A DNA stretch of 64,000 nucleotides from Oligoflexia bacterium (lineage in GTDB: Bacteria; Bdellovibrionota_G; JANQFH01), in assembly GCA_028277945.1 (NCBI GenBank), contig JANQFH010000068.1, positions 362,223-426,222 of the forward strand, read 5' to 3'. Shown here piece by piece: positions 51,762 to 61,521 of this stretch. The translations under genes were made by a program, and so were the position numbers. The notes below the pieces were generated by a model that saw only the letters and a program-made list of their open reading frames with translations, did not search any database and had not been told where the DNA came from. Positions within the stretch are counted from its first letter, which is position 1. Every line of letters starts with the position of its first letter.

Positions 51762-52964
51762 ATGAAACCCAGCTCTCATAATGATCTACTGTTTTTTATG
51801 GATAGAAGTAGGGAGCTGCCTGAACTGCCTCATAGTATTCAAGCGTCTTTGATTGTGAAGAGCCTTGATCAGACCTTTCTCATCAAAAACAGCCGTACAA
51901 TCCTCGGGCGAAAAGGTGGAGATGTGGTTATTGATGACAAAAAGGTGTCGGAACAGCATGCTGTTATTGGCTATTTTGATGGCTTTTTTTTCCTGGTCGA
52001 TCTGAACAGCAAAAATCATACTTATTTGAATGGCGAAGATGTTGTTGAGGCAATTCTGAAGCACGGTGATACGATCCGGATTGGCGAGACAACCATGGAG
52101 TTTCATGTTCAAGGTGGAGTGGTCTCTAGCGCAAATGTTTGGCCCGATTCGCAGCCTAGCGTCGGACATATTCTTGAAGTCATGCTGGGCACCAACAGGA
52201 AACGCATCGATGACACCACCGGTATTATGATCAGTGAATCACCGCCTGAAATCCTGGACACTCCGCTTGTTGGCATTACTCTGCACGTGCGATGCTCTGA
52301 TATGCAAGAGCGCGAGTTTAAATTCCTCCAGAGTGACGTGCTTATTGGCAGGCAGCATGGCGATCTTCCACTTCATGACCCTGACATTTCAAGAAAACAC
52401 GCTGTGGTCGAAACCTTTGGCGATGGTCAGGTCTACATTAAGGATCTTGGTTCGACCAACGGAACTTTTGTCAATAACAAGAAGGTAAGACGTGTTGCCC
52501 TGGATGACGGTGATGTGATTCGACTCGGTTCAACACATCTTGAGATTCGCTTGGGTGAGGCGCTCTCTGTGGAACCCCCTCCGGACCCGCGGGCAACCGC
52601 GTTGGCTGAAGCCGCGTGCGTGCGCTTACAGGTCGTGAGCGGTCCTATCCTTGGAAAGTCGTTCGAGACGAGAGCAGGTGTCTGGACGATCGGTGGTGCG
52701 GAGGCCGATATCAATATTCAGGATCCTGAGATTACAGCCATCCATGCGAAGCTGCACGTCTCAGACCATAAGATTGAAGTAGAGGACCTTGGTCAGCCTG
52801 TAGCCACCTGCGTTAACGGCAAAAAGATCAAACGCTGTGTGGTCGACAGTGGCGATGTCATCCGCCTTGGGCATACCGAGCTGAAAATCGCCGCCGCGCT
52901 TTCGGAGGACACCTCTCTAAATTCAGCTATCAAATCGATGGGCTACAAGCTAGACAACAACTAG
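51762..52964 (+). CDS. Cytoplasmic protein with three FHA domains
   Basis: 400 residues. FHA1 (about 25-112; ILGRKGGDVVIDDKKVSEQH, TYLNGED) is nearly canonical. FHA2 (about 172-262; IGRQHGDLPLHDPDISRKH, STNGTFVNNKK) has every phosphothreonine-binding residue. FHA3 (about 290-380; IGGAEADINIQDPEITAIH, ATCVNGKK) has lost the Arg and Asn and is probably structural. No catalytic domain or membrane segment. It likely acts as a phosphopeptide hub for the Ser/Thr kinases. It ends 3 nt from the convergent alaS, without a terminator between them. Confidence 0.9.
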   Translation: MKPSSHNDLLFFMDRSRELPELPHSIQASLIVKSLDQTFLIKNSRTILGRKGGDVVIDDKKVSEQHAVIGYFDGFFFLVDLNSKNHTYLNGEDVVEAILKHGDTIRIGETTMEFHVQGGVVSSANVWPDSQPSVGHILEVMLGTNRKRIDDTTGIMISESPPEILDTPLVGITLHVRCSDMQEREFKFLQSDVLIGRQHGDLPLHDPDISRKHAVVETFGDGQVYIKDLGSTNGTFVNNKKVRRVALDDGDVIRLGSTHLEIRLGEALSVEPPPDPRATALAEAACVRLQVVSGPILGKSFETRAGVWTIGGAEADINIQDPEITAIHAKLHVSDHKIEVEDLGQPVATCVNGKKIKRCVVDSGDVIRLGHTELKIAAALSEDTSLNSAIKSMGYKLDNN

Positions 52965-52967
52965 CCC

Positions 52968-55634
52968 TTAGATGAATGTGTGGATTTGTGCCAGCGCCTC
53001 GTCGAGTTTGTCGGGTTTGCTGCCACCGGCCTGGGCCATCTCGGCTCTGCCGCCACCACCGCCACCAATGATCGGCGAAATGGCTTTGACGACTTTGGCT
53101 GCTGAGTAACGGTCGGTCAGGTCTTTGGATACTTTTACAATGACGACAGCGCGGCCGTTGGTCTTTGTACCTAGAGCGACGATACCGCGCTTCATTTTGT
53201 CCATGACCCTATCTGAATAGTCCCGCAGTGTTTCCGCAGAAGCTTCTGGAAGCGTTCGCGAGACGATCTTGAAGTTTTCATGCTTTGTGGCCTGTTGAAG
53301 CATCTGCTCAAGAAGCCCATCAAACTCTCTGTTGGCATTCTCTCGCAGCTGCTTTTTTAACTTCTTGTTTTCTTCGAGTAGGCTATGCAGCCTGGCATCC
53401 AGTGTCGCTGTTGGGGTTCCTAGCTCTTCAGCAATGAGATTCAAGCAAGCCAACTCCTGTTGGACAACATCAATGGCAAACGGCCCACTCACGGCTTCAA
53501 TGCGTCTGGTCTTTGCCGCAACACTACGATCACCACGAACATGAGAAAAGCCAATCTCCCCCGTAAGGCTAACATGGGTGCCACCACAGAGCTCCATGCT
53601 GTAATCGTCAATACTGACCACCCGTACTCGGTCACCATATTTTTCGGCAAAAAAGGCGGTGGCTCCTCGCTCTATCGCTTTTTTATAGTCGACGTTGTTT
53701 TCGGTTTTGACCGCACTGTTCGCGGCGATTCTCTCGTTGATGGTTTTTTCAATAGCTTCTAGCTGCTGCCGGGTCAAAGCCGTGGGCTGAATAAAGTCAA
53801 AGGTCAGTCGTTTGTCATCTAAATAGGAGCCGGCTTGCCTAACGTGCTCTCCAAGCGTCTCGCGCAGCGTTGCGTGGAGAATATGGGTGAGCGTATGATT
53901 TCTAGCGATAAGCCCGCGGCGTGCCTCATTGATGGCCAGTTGAAAGCTGTCTTTTAGGGCAGCACTGCCTTCTTGTAGGTGTATTCGATGCACATGGACG
54001 CCAAGAACCTTGAAGGTGTCTTTGACCTCACCACGGCAGTTCTTGTTACGTACCCAGCCCTGGTCTCCAACCTGTCCACCGGACTCAGCATAGAAGGGAG
54101 TTTGATCAAACACCAAGAGGTATTCTCCCGATGTCGTCAATTTTTGTAGTGGCTTGCCTGCTTGATTATATATGCCAACTAGTTTTGCCTCCTCACAGGA
54201 GGTCTGGTCATAACCAATAAAGCCTGTGCCGGTCGGCCTGCCGCTGCTGCGCAGATTGCTTTCAATCTCCGCTTGTAAATGTGTGTCTGCTACGCCACCT
54301 TTCCAGGATCCCTTGGCTTTTTGTCGATGTGCTGCAAAGGCCTGATCAAACGATTTGTGTTCCAAGCGCAAACCTTCGCCCCTGAGGATGTCTTCGGTCA
54401 GATCAACAGGAAAGCCGTAGGTTTCATAGAGGTGAAAGGCGACATCGCCAGGGAAGCTCTTCCTTCCGGATTTTTTTAGCGGTTGTAGTTTCTCATCAAG
54501 ATGCTTGATGCCACGATCCAGGGTCTCGAGGAACTGTTCTTCCTCTTCCCGGACACACTCCTCGATGGTTTGAGTTTTGTCACCAAGTTCTGGATAGGCC
54601 TTTTGCATATCAGCGACGATCGTTTTGACCATGCTGTATAACAGCGGCTGGGTTGCTCCCAGCATCCGGCTGTGACGCATGGCCCGGCGTAGAATACGCC
54701 GCAGAACATAGCCACGTCCCTCATTCGATGGAACCATGCCGTCTGCAACCATAAAGACCGTTGCGCGCAAATGGTCGCTAACGACATGAAAGGAGGGGTC
54801 TAGCTCACCCTTGCCGTTCTTATAGGATTGTTTAAACAGAGTGGCGAGCTTGGCTATGATGCTTTGAAAAAGATCCGTATGGTAGTTGTTGGTCACTCCT
54901 TGTACCACTGCAGTCACACGTTCCAACCCCATGCCAGTGTCAATACAGGGGTGGGGCAGCGGCTTCTCATTGCCGGCTTCATCACGGTTGAACTGCATGA
55001 AAACAAGATTCCAAACTTCCAAGAAGCGATCGCAGTCACACTGCACACCACAATTCTTTTTTTTGCAGCCAACATTCTTACCCTGATCAAAATGGATCTC
55101 TGAGCAGGGCCCACAAGGGCCTGTCTCTCCCATGCTCCAGTAGTTTTCTGCCTTTCCGAGACGAGAAAATCTATTTTTAGGAATACCAACTTCTTGCAGC
55201 CAAATCTCGGTTGCTTCATCATCCTGCTTGAAAACGGTTACATGCAGCTTTTCTTCAGGAAGTTTCAGGGCTTTAGTGAGAAACTCCCAGGCTAGGTGGA
55301 TAGCCTCTTTCTTAAAATAGCCACCAAAACTAAAGTTGCCTAGCATTTCAAAAAAAGTGTGGTGGCGCGTGGTATAACCAACGTTTTCTAAGTCGTTGTG
55401 TTTGCCGCCTACTCGCAGGCAGCGCTGTACTGACGCTGCCCGCTTATAGGGAGCAGCGTCCGGATTTAAGAAGTACTCCTTGAACTGCACCATGCCGGCA
55501 TTGGTGAACAGCAGGGTTGGGTCGCTTGCAGGAACAAGGGAAGAGCTTGGGACGATGGTATGGTCATGCTCTTTGAAGAAATCAAGAAAAAGGCGACGAA
55601 TCTCTGCGGCTGTTGTCAGATCACCCGTCGGCAT
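52968..55634 (-). CDS. alaS: Alanine--tRNA ligase
   Basis: 888 residues. Class II aminoacylation core at the N-terminus (SSSLVPASDPTLLFTNAGM, YTTRHHTFFEMLGNFSFGGYF as shorter blocks, GRGYVLRRILRRAMRH), Cys-containing insertion (VGCKKKNCGVQCDCDRF), editing domain with HTLTHILHATLRE and the zinc-binding MELCGGTHV, and the C-Ala part ending GGGGGGRAEMAQAGGSKPD. ATG 55634 (MPTGDLTTAAEIRRLF) lies 5 nt after pilT stop; an in-frame start 9 nt upstream is possible. It is the last gene of the pgpA-cinA-recA-pilT-alaS operon. Confidence 0.97.
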   Translation of the reverse strand: MPTGDLTTAAEIRRLFLDFFKEHDHTIVPSSSLVPASDPTLLFTNAGMVQFKEYFLNPDAAPYKRAASVQRCLRVGGKHNDLENVGYTTRHHTFFEMLGNFSFGGYFKKEAIHLAWEFLTKALKLPEEKLHVTVFKQDDEATEIWLQEVGIPKNRFSRLGKAENYWSMGETGPCGPCSEIHFDQGKNVGCKKKNCGVQCDCDRFLEVWNLVFMQFNRDEAGNEKPLPHPCIDTGMGLERVTAVVQGVTNNYHTDLFQSIIAKLATLFKQSYKNGKGELDPSFHVVSDHLRATVFMVADGMVPSNEGRGYVLRRILRRAMRHSRMLGATQPLLYSMVKTIVADMQKAYPELGDKTQTIEECVREEEEQFLETLDRGIKHLDEKLQPLKKSGRKSFPGDVAFHLYETYGFPVDLTEDILRGEGLRLEHKSFDQAFAAHRQKAKGSWKGGVADTHLQAEIESNLRSSGRPTGTGFIGYDQTSCEEAKLVGIYNQAGKPLQKLTTSGEYLLVFDQTPFYAESGGQVGDQGWVRNKNCRGEVKDTFKVLGVHVHRIHLQEGSAALKDSFQLAINEARRGLIARNHTLTHILHATLRETLGEHVRQAGSYLDDKRLTFDFIQPTALTRQQLEAIEKTINERIAANSAVKTENNVDYKKAIERGATAFFAEKYGDRVRVVSIDDYSMELCGGTHVSLTGEIGFSHVRGDRSVAAKTRRIEAVSGPFAIDVVQQELACLNLIAEELGTPTATLDARLHSLLEENKKLKKQLRENANREFDGLLEQMLQQATKHENFKIVSRTLPEASAETLRDYSDRVMDKMKRGIVALGTKTNGRAVVIVKVSKDLTDRYSAAKVVKAISPIIGGGGGGRAEMAQAGGSKPDKLDEALAQIHTFI

Positions 55635-55639
55635 GCAGG

Positions 55640-56803
55640 TCAAAACCTTTCAATTTTTAGTTCGTCGCTGCCGCCCTCTACTGGCTGGTCGCTACCGCCT
55701 TTGTCAAAGTCGTCCCAACTCAAATCACTTGTTGAAGAGACGCCTTTGACACGCAGAGCGAAGTCATCTGGGTTGCTGCTCTGTCTTAGTGCTTCCTCAT
55801 AACTTATAAGGTTTTGTTTAAGCAGACTCATCAGAGACTGATCAAAGGTCTGGGTGCCGTAACTGTTATGGCCTTTGGCAATGGCGTCGTTAATGCCTTT
55901 AGTGCGTTCTGGATCGGAGATGAGTTCTCGGATAAAGCTGGTTGAGACGAGCACTTCCAAGGCAGGTACACGACCCTTACCATCTGCCATGGGTACGAGG
56001 CGCTGCGAGATAATGCCTTTGACAATCGTTGCCAGCTGCAAGCGCACCTGCTGTTGTTGGTAGGGCGGAAACGAGGAGACAATGCGGGTAATGGTCTCTG
56101 CCGCATCGATCGTGTGCAGTGTGCTCATCACCAGGTGCCCGGTCTCTGCCGCAGTCAGGGCTGTTTCAATGGTTTCTAGATCGCGCATTTCGCCAACGAG
56201 GATGACATCGGGGTCTTGTCTGAGAGCGCTGCGCAGAGCGTGGTTGAACGATGAGGTGTCGACACCCACTTCCCGTTGGTTGATGATACAGCGCTTGTCG
56301 CGAATGAGAAACTCAATGGGATCTTCAATAGTAATGATATGGCACGTTCGCCTTGAGTTAATAAAGTCGATGATCGACGCTAGCGTGGTTGACTTTCCAC
56401 TGCCGGTTGTGCCAGTAACCAAGATGAGGCCACGTCTCTCCAGAGAAATGCGTTCTAGAACTTTTGGTAAGCGCAGCTCATCAAACGAGGAGACCTTATA
56501 GGGAATCACGCGTAGGACAATGCCGATGGTGCCACGCTGCTGGAAGACGTTGACACGAAAGCGACCGAGCCCAGGTACGCCATAGGCAAGATCGACTTCG
56601 TTGTACTGACGGAAGTGCTCTTTTTGCACGCTGGTCATAATGCTAAAGGCCATCTTGCCGACCTCTTCTGGAGAGAGACGGCGGGCATTCTTCAGCGGTA
56701 CCAGGGCGCCGTCTATACGAAACATGGGTGGCAACCCAGCCTTGAGATGAATATCCGAAGCGCTCCCTTTGAGCGCAATTCTTAAGATATCATTGAGTTC
56801 CAA
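55640..56803 (-). CDS. pilT: Type IV pilus retraction ATPase PilT-like
   Basis: 387 residues. Hexameric secretion ATPase of the PilT/VirB11 family: N-terminal SASDIHLKAGLPPMFR, Walker A TGTTGSGKSTTLAS, Asp box, His box VMSTLHTIDAAETI and Walker B DPDVILVGEMRD. The C-terminal AIRNLIRE motif of standard PilT reads FIRELISD here, so retraction activity could differ. TTG 56803 starts MELNDILRIALKGSASD; no ATG fits. It follows recA by 13 nt; no other pilus gene is in the window. Confidence 0.9.
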   Translation of the reverse strand: MELNDILRIALKGSASDIHLKAGLPPMFRIDGALVPLKNARRLSPEEVGKMAFSIMTSVQKEHFRQYNEVDLAYGVPGLGRFRVNVFQQRGTIGIVLRVIPYKVSSFDELRLPKVLERISLERRGLILVTGTTGSGKSTTLASIIDFINSRRTCHIITIEDPIEFLIRDKRCIINQREVGVDTSSFNHALRSALRQDPDVILVGEMRDLETIETALTAAETGHLVMSTLHTIDAAETITRIVSSFPPYQQQQVRLQLATIVKGIISQRLVPMADGKGRVPALEVLVSTSFIRELISDPERTKGINDAIAKGHNSYGTQTFDQSLMSLLKQNLISYEEALRQSSNPDDFALRVKGVSSTSDLSWDDFDKGGSDQPVEGGSDELKIERF

Positions 56804-56816
56804 TTGCCCGTTTGCC

Positions 56817-57896
56817 TTACTTGGTTAATTCTTTGCCATTGTCCTTGGAGCGTTTTTTCTCCACCGTGGCCGCCTGAGGTTTGCGGATATGGAAGTGGTT
56901 GTAAACCTCGGCAACCAGCTTCTGCTTCACCTTGGGGTTTTCCTTTAGGAAGCGTACGGCGTTTTCCAGACCTTGACCAATACGATCTTCTTTATAAGAA
57001 TACCACGAGCCACTTTTATCAAGCAATCGCTCGGCCACGGCAATTTCAATGAGCTCACCCAGTCTGTTGATACCTTCGCCATAGACGATATCGAATTCAA
57101 CGTTGCGAAAGGGTGGCGCGAGTTTGTTTTTTACCACCTTCACACGGGTGCGGTTGCCCTTGACCTGGTCGCCATCTTTAAGGGCGCCAATCCTGCGGAT
57201 ATCGAGCCGCACTGAGCAGTAGAATTTAAGCGCATTACCACCGGTGGTGGTCTCTGGATTACCGAACATCACCCCGATCTTCATGCGTAGCTGGTTGATG
57301 AAGATAACCGTTGTATTCGAGCGGTTGATGGTGGCGTTTAGTTTGCGCAGCGCTTGGCTCATCAACCGTGCCTGCAGGCCAACGTGGTGGTCGCCCATTT
57401 CGCCCTCGAGTTCTGCGCGTGGCACCAGCGCTGCCACCGAGTCGATGACGATCAGATCAACAGCGCCACTGCGAGCCAACATATCGGCAATCTCTAGGGC
57501 CTGCTCGCCCGTGTCTGGCTGGGAGATGAGCAGATCCGCCGTCTTCACTCCGAGCTTGCCAGCGTAGCCAACATCCAGCGCGTGTTCGGCGTCGATAAAG
57601 GCCGCGACGCCGCCGGTTCTCTGACACTCGGCAATCATGTGCAAGGTTAGCGTAGTTTTACCCGATGCCTCAGGGCCGTAGATTTCCACGACCCGCCCGC
57701 GTGGGATACCACCAATGCCTAGAGCCAGATCAAGCCCAAGCGAACCGGTAGAGAAGGTGCCAATGGAGTGATCCACTTTCTTGGCGTCGCCAAGGCGCAT
57801 GATCGAGCCTTTGCCAAACTGCTTTTCAATAGAGCTAACAGCGCTTTCCAGTGCCTTACTCCGATTGGCGGTGGGTGTTATCTGTACCGTAGTCAT
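56817..57896 (-). CDS. recA: Recombinase RecA
   Basis: 359 residues, full length. ATP-dependent strand exchange and SOS co-protease. Walker [11 protein letters not shown] at about 74-83, Walker [11 protein letters not shown], and L1/L2 loops ([20 protein letters not shown] and [15 protein letters not shown]) are intact. AGAAGGAGT precedes ATG 57896. The C-terminus is Lys-rich rather than strongly acidic. Twelve nt separate it from cinA; no LexA-like CTGT-N8-ACAG box was found near the operon. Confidence 0.98.
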   Translation of the reverse strand: MTTVQITPTANRSKALESAVSSIEKQFGKGSIMRLGDAKKVDHSIGTFSTGSLGLDLALGIGGIPRGRVVEIYGPEASGKTTLTLHMIAECQRTGGVAAFIDAEHALDVGYAGKLGVKTADLLISQPDTGEQALEIADMLARSGAVDLIVIDSVAALVPRAELEGEMGDHHVGLQARLMSQALRKLNATINRSNTTVIFINQLRMKIGVMFGNPETTTGGNALKFYCSVRLDIRRIGALKDGDQVKGNRTRVKVVKNKLAPPFRNVEFDIVYGEGINRLGELIEIAVAERLLDKSGSWYSYKEDRIGQGLENAVRFLKENPKVKQKLVAEVYNHFHIRKPQAATVEKKRSKDNGKELTK

Positions 57897-57908
57897 GTTG
57901 TACTCCTT

Positions 57909-59168
57909 CTAATTAGCAAACCTTTTTAACTCTTGTATTAGCAACAGCAGCATTCTCGTTGCCAGCTCTTCCCGGTTGAGGATCCGATTTCGCTTGAGTT
58001 CAAAGCTCTCTACACGGCTGGCATGCGCCGAGACAATCGCCCCGTATGCTCTGCCCACTGGTTTATCACAGGTCCCCCCGCTAGGGCCAAGAATTCCTGT
58101 GGTTGCTAAGCCAATGCTCGCTTGGTGGCGGGTGCGCACGGCTGTCGCCATTTCCACAGCACACTCCCTACTCACCGCTCCATATTGGTTCAAAGTCTGC
58201 TCACGGATTCCCAGGAGATTACGCTTGGATGCATTGGAGTAGGTCACAGCACCGCCGAGAAAGTAGGCCGAGGCGCCAGGTATGGCTAGCAGGCGTGAGC
58301 AGATATAGCCACCGCTGCAGGACTCTGCCACGGCCAAGGTTAGTCCCTGATCGATAAAGGCCTGTTGGACTAACTCTTCAATGGGTGCTGCAGAAAAGTC
58401 GACGAGGTGATCAACTAGCTCGCTTTGTGCCAGCTGCCTCAGTTCCTCCATGTGGGCGGCTGCTTGCTCGGTGTTAAAGTAAAACAGCAGGTGTACCTCG
58501 GGAAAGCGGATCTGCGTGCCAAAGCCAATGTTTTCAGTGGTCTTGTTGTCCAACCGCTGTAGCCATTGCTGTGCTATGGCGTCTGCGTTGGATTCACTCA
58601 TGCCAAGCAGGCGGCAGGTGAGTACCTCTCGTCTGCCAGCACTGCTCTTTTCAATCAGGATGCGTAGTTGCTCTTGCACCTGCTGTTGCCACATTGCCTG
58701 CATCTCTGTGGGGACACCTGGTAGGAAGAAGGCGTGGCATTTACCCAAGGTGACATGAAAACCCACGGCCGCGCCCACAGGATTGCACAGTGGTTGGCTT
58801 CCTTTGGGGATGGCCGCCTGTTGCAACATAGAGGCGGTGATGGTGAGGCCGCGCCTCTCGTAAAACTGACGTAGCCACTTTTCTGCCTCTGGTTCCGGTA
58901 TGAGGGGGCAACGCAGAAGCTGCGCAACTGCCTCGCGAGTACGATCATCAGCAGTAGGACCAAGGCCGCCGGTGACCATGAGCAGCTCATAACCTTGACT
59001 TAACTCCTGCAGCGCCTGAATGATCGCCTCACTGCTATCGCCAACGGTGCGTTTCTCACCGACCTCGAGCTTAAGCGCACTCAGTCGTGCGGCGATGGTG
59101 TGGGCGTTGCTATCTAGAGTGCGGCCCAGCAGCAGTTCGTTGCCAATGGTGAGAATGGCACACTTCAT
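57909..59168 (-). CDS. cinA: CinA family protein (NMN amidohydrolase / competence-damage protein)
   Basis: 419 residues. N-terminal MoCF/COG1058 domain (ILTIGNELLLGRTLDSNA, VTGGLGPTADDRTREAVA), then the C-terminal PncC-type domain (TLAVAESCSGGYICSRLLAIPGASAYFLGG, here seen as AESCSGGYICSRLL and ATTGILGPSGGT). It deamidates NMN to nicotinate mononucleotide and hydrolyses ADP-ribose in homologues; the cinA-recA pairing is common. It starts inside the pgpA stop by a 4-nt overlap. Confidence 0.95.
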   Translation of the reverse strand: MKCAILTIGNELLLGRTLDSNAHTIAARLSALKLEVGEKRTVGDSSEAIIQALQELSQGYELLMVTGGLGPTADDRTREAVAQLLRCPLIPEPEAEKWLRQFYERRGLTITASMLQQAAIPKGSQPLCNPVGAAVGFHVTLGKCHAFFLPGVPTEMQAMWQQQVQEQLRILIEKSSAGRREVLTCRLLGMSESNADAIAQQWLQRLDNKTTENIGFGTQIRFPEVHLLFYFNTEQAAAHMEELRQLAQSELVDHLVDFSAAPIEELVQQAFIDQGLTLAVAESCSGGYICSRLLAIPGASAYFLGGAVTYSNASKRNLLGIREQTLNQYGAVSRECAVEMATAVRTRHQASIGLATTGILGPSGGTCDKPVGRAYGAIVSAHASRVESFELKRNRILNREELATRMLLLLIQELKRFAN

Positions 59169-59653
59169 AGGGGTATACCGTGGATAAGATGTAAGATCAG
59201 ACGTAGTGCCAAATTGGCAAAGATTGCCGCTACAACGTCGTCAGCCATAACGCCAAGACCGCCAGGGAGCCGTTTTTCCACGGTGTGAATAGGGAAGGGC
59301 TTGAGAATGTCAAACAGCCGAAACAGCGCCAGCCCGAGTAGGAGCGTCAACCACCCCGGTTGGATCCAGAGCATGGTGATGAGCAGGCCACAGACTTCAT
59401 CCAAAACCAGGGTTGGTGGGTCCTCCGCTCCGAGCGCCTTTTCGTAGGCAGTGCAGATAGGCACGCTAGCAATTAACAGCAGAGCCACCAGGAGCGCATA
59501 TATAGGCGGGGTGCAGGCGTGAGCTAGCAGCCAATAGATTGGCAGGGTGGCAATGGTTGCCACCGTGCCAGGGGCTTTGGGTGCTAAGCCAATGCCGCCA
59601 AAGCTGCCGATTATAATGATAACTCTTTGAAAATAGGTCTTGTTTTTCAACAT
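59165..59653 (-). CDS. pgpA: Phosphatidylglycerophosphatase A
   Basis: 162 residues. Inner-membrane phosphatase removing phosphate from phosphatidylglycerophosphate to give phosphatidylglycerol. Family motifs IGLAPKAPGTVATIATLP, LVLDEVCG, RLFDILKPFPI and the C-terminal GGLGVMADDVVAA are present, with three or four membrane helices. First gene of the operon pgpA-cinA-recA-pilT-alaS; the promoter should lie in the 298 nt upstream but no clear match was seen. Confidence 0.93.
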   Translation of the reverse strand: MLKNKTYFQRVIIIIGSFGGIGLAPKAPGTVATIATLPIYWLLAHACTPPIYALLVALLLIASVPICTAYEKALGAEDPPTLVLDEVCGLLITMLWIQPGWLTLLLGLALFRLFDILKPFPIHTVEKRLPGGLGVMADDVVAAIFANLALRLILHLIHGIPL

Positions 59654-60005
59654 GAGCTGTTTGCCAACTCTAGTGATGATGCCGAAGGTTTGTCAAGCAG
59701 CCGCCAACGGCGTTGCAATGGTTACTGTGCAAGGTGGGCGCCAGATCCAACCACCTGAATATCCAAGATTTTTTGTCTAGAGTGGAATGCGAGTAGGGAT
59801 TTGCTCCTTGCTTGGTTTGGGTTTACGACCATCTGCGCCGAGGCAGCCGCTGCCCAGCGCGACAGAAATGTCGCGAAAAAGCCCTGGCAAAGTTCTTGGT
59901 TCTAGCAAAAAATATTTTTATTTTAACTAGTTAAGAAAAGAGAACGCTGGCATGGAGTTTGTATTTGCTCCAAGGGGAAACAAACTCTTGATGGAGTCTT
60001 TCAAC
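59654..60005. other. Divergent intergenic region between pgpA and the lipoprotein gene
   Basis: 352 nt without a supported gene. A TTGGTT/TATTTT pair at 59896-59901 and 59919-59924 (17-nt spacer) could be a promoter for the plus-strand gene. It overlaps the perfect 12-bp palindrome TTAACTAGTTAA (59923-59934), a candidate operator. The side towards pgpA shows nothing recognisable. Confidence 0.35.
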
Positions 60006-61436
60006 ATGAAATTTGTCTGGCAACCGATGTTACTGGCTACGCTGCTACTCAACCTGGTGGCGTGTGATCCACAGAGTGTGGCAGATAGGTCCTTTACCAC
60101 GCTAGCAGGGGATGTGCGTCGACCCTTTGTGACCGGTCGAGTAGGGGCACTGGTGTGCAAGGGCGCCTTTGCCGATCTCGTTCCCAACAGCGAAAGGATT
60201 CGTCGGGATGGCGATATCAGTACGGTTCCGGGATTGCGGCGAACCCCTTCCGGTGTGGCAGCACTCTTCACACTCTCCATCAACGAAACCCCCGCTTTCA
60301 ATGGCTCTCAGTTTCCAGGTTTGGCCGCTGCCAATTCCGCCTCAGTAGCCAACGGCTATGTGGTTGGTAGCCCGGTCTTTATTGGTAGCAGTGCCGGTGG
60401 TGATCCAGTGGATATCGTTTTTACTGAAGAGGGGTTGTTGTTGATCTCGCTGCGCGGTAGTAACGAGGTGTTGGCCTATGCTTTTACAGCTACGGGCGTG
60501 CCGATCTTTCGTGCTCGCATCCCCGTTGTGCAGCGACCTGGACGGATTGCCGTAGACAATGAGAGAAACCTCGCCTTTGTGCTCAATGGCGACAGTACCT
60601 ACCAGATTATAGATCTCAATGAGGTGGATGCTGCTGGCGTGCCCGATGCCAGACCCTTTAGCTCGCCACGCCGTATTGCCCTGAACAACTCAGCCATACG
60701 GGCCACAGATATTGCCGTCGGACCTGGTTACCTGAATCCTGAAAAAAAAGATCTCTACATTGCCGCCAATACTGCGCTCTACACCATCGACATTGATATT
60801 GCTCTTGGCGATAAGGGTGCCTTTGCTGAGCCTGTACGTGGTGTCCATCCTCAGCAAGAGTTTGAGGCGGGTGTGGTTGCCAATCTCCGTCGTGGTTCAC
60901 CCCGTGCCGATCTGCTTGCCATCGCCCCTAATGGTGATGTCTTTTGGAATGACGTAGCCAAAGGACCGATAGGGCCGCTTTATCCGGACATCGGCTCGGC
61001 GCCGGCGAACTCACTGCAAGATCAAGGTTTTGTTAACACAGGCGGAGGTATTCAGCGTATACAGCCTGGACAAGTCAACGACATTGTTGTCACTCCCGAT
61101 GATGCGAGCGTTTTGGCGCTTACTAACCGCGAGATCTTTCAATTTGACCGGGACCTTCTCGGTGCACAATATAAACCGCTGCGAGTCGGGGGTTCACGTA
61201 TGAAGGTGGACCCGGCTGAACGCTTTATCCTGGTGACCGACCCTGGCAGTAATACCGTCCACATTGTTCGCCTCGAGCCCAATGGCCTCATCTCCTACAA
61301 CGGGCCTTCGGATGACATCCGTGTAGGCGCCTGTGTCAGCCCAGTGGTGGCGGCGATGGCTCCAGAGACCATCCGTTATAGCCTGACCGGGGCACAACCG
61401 ACTACCGAGGACGATTCAACAGCGGTATCGCCTTAA
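60006..61436 (+). CDS. Predicted lipoprotein with beta-propeller-like repeats
   Basis: 476 residues. Signal peptide with lipobox LNLVAC (Cys19) followed by DPQSVADRS. The mature part has recurrent IAVDNERNLAFVLNGDSTYQ, DIVVTPDDASVLALTNREI and MKVDPAERFILVTDPGSNTV segments, the WxxD/hydrophobic pattern of YVTN/NHL-type propeller blades. ATG 60006 with GGAG upstream is chosen over an in-frame start at 59952 that lacks a signal. Location: lipid-anchored, probably outer membrane. Ligand unknown. It lies 85 nt before the PEGA kinase but the kinase has its own promoter. Confidence 0.7.
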   Translation: MKFVWQPMLLATLLLNLVACDPQSVADRSFTTLAGDVRRPFVTGRVGALVCKGAFADLVPNSERIRRDGDISTVPGLRRTPSGVAALFTLSINETPAFNGSQFPGLAAANSASVANGYVVGSPVFIGSSAGGDPVDIVFTEEGLLLISLRGSNEVLAYAFTATGVPIFRARIPVVQRPGRIAVDNERNLAFVLNGDSTYQIIDLNEVDAAGVPDARPFSSPRRIALNNSAIRATDIAVGPGYLNPEKKDLYIAANTALYTIDIDIALGDKGAFAEPVRGVHPQQEFEAGVVANLRRGSPRADLLAIAPNGDVFWNDVAKGPIGPLYPDIGSAPANSLQDQGFVNTGGGIQRIQPGQVNDIVVTPDDASVLALTNREIFQFDRDLLGAQYKPLRVGGSRMKVDPAERFILVTDPGSNTVHIVRLEPNGLISYNGPSDDIRVGACVSPVVAAMAPETIRYSLTGAQPTTEDDSTAVSP

Positions 61437-61481
61437 AAAGCGAGCTCTTTACCCACCACAATCACGCTGCAGTGCACAGCG

Positions 61482-61510
61482 TTGACACCATCGTGAAAAC
61501 TGATTATAAT
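61482..61510 (+). promoter_or_regulatory. Perfect consensus sigma70 promoter of the PEGA kinase
   Basis: TTGACA (61482-61487), a 17-nt spacer, and TATAAT (61505-61510): both hexamers and the spacing match the consensus exactly. The expected +1 at about 61517 leaves only about 5 nt before ATG 61522, too short for a Shine-Dalgarno, so translation should be leaderless or nearly so. Confidence 0.8.
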
Positions 61511-61521
61511 TTTAAGCACTT

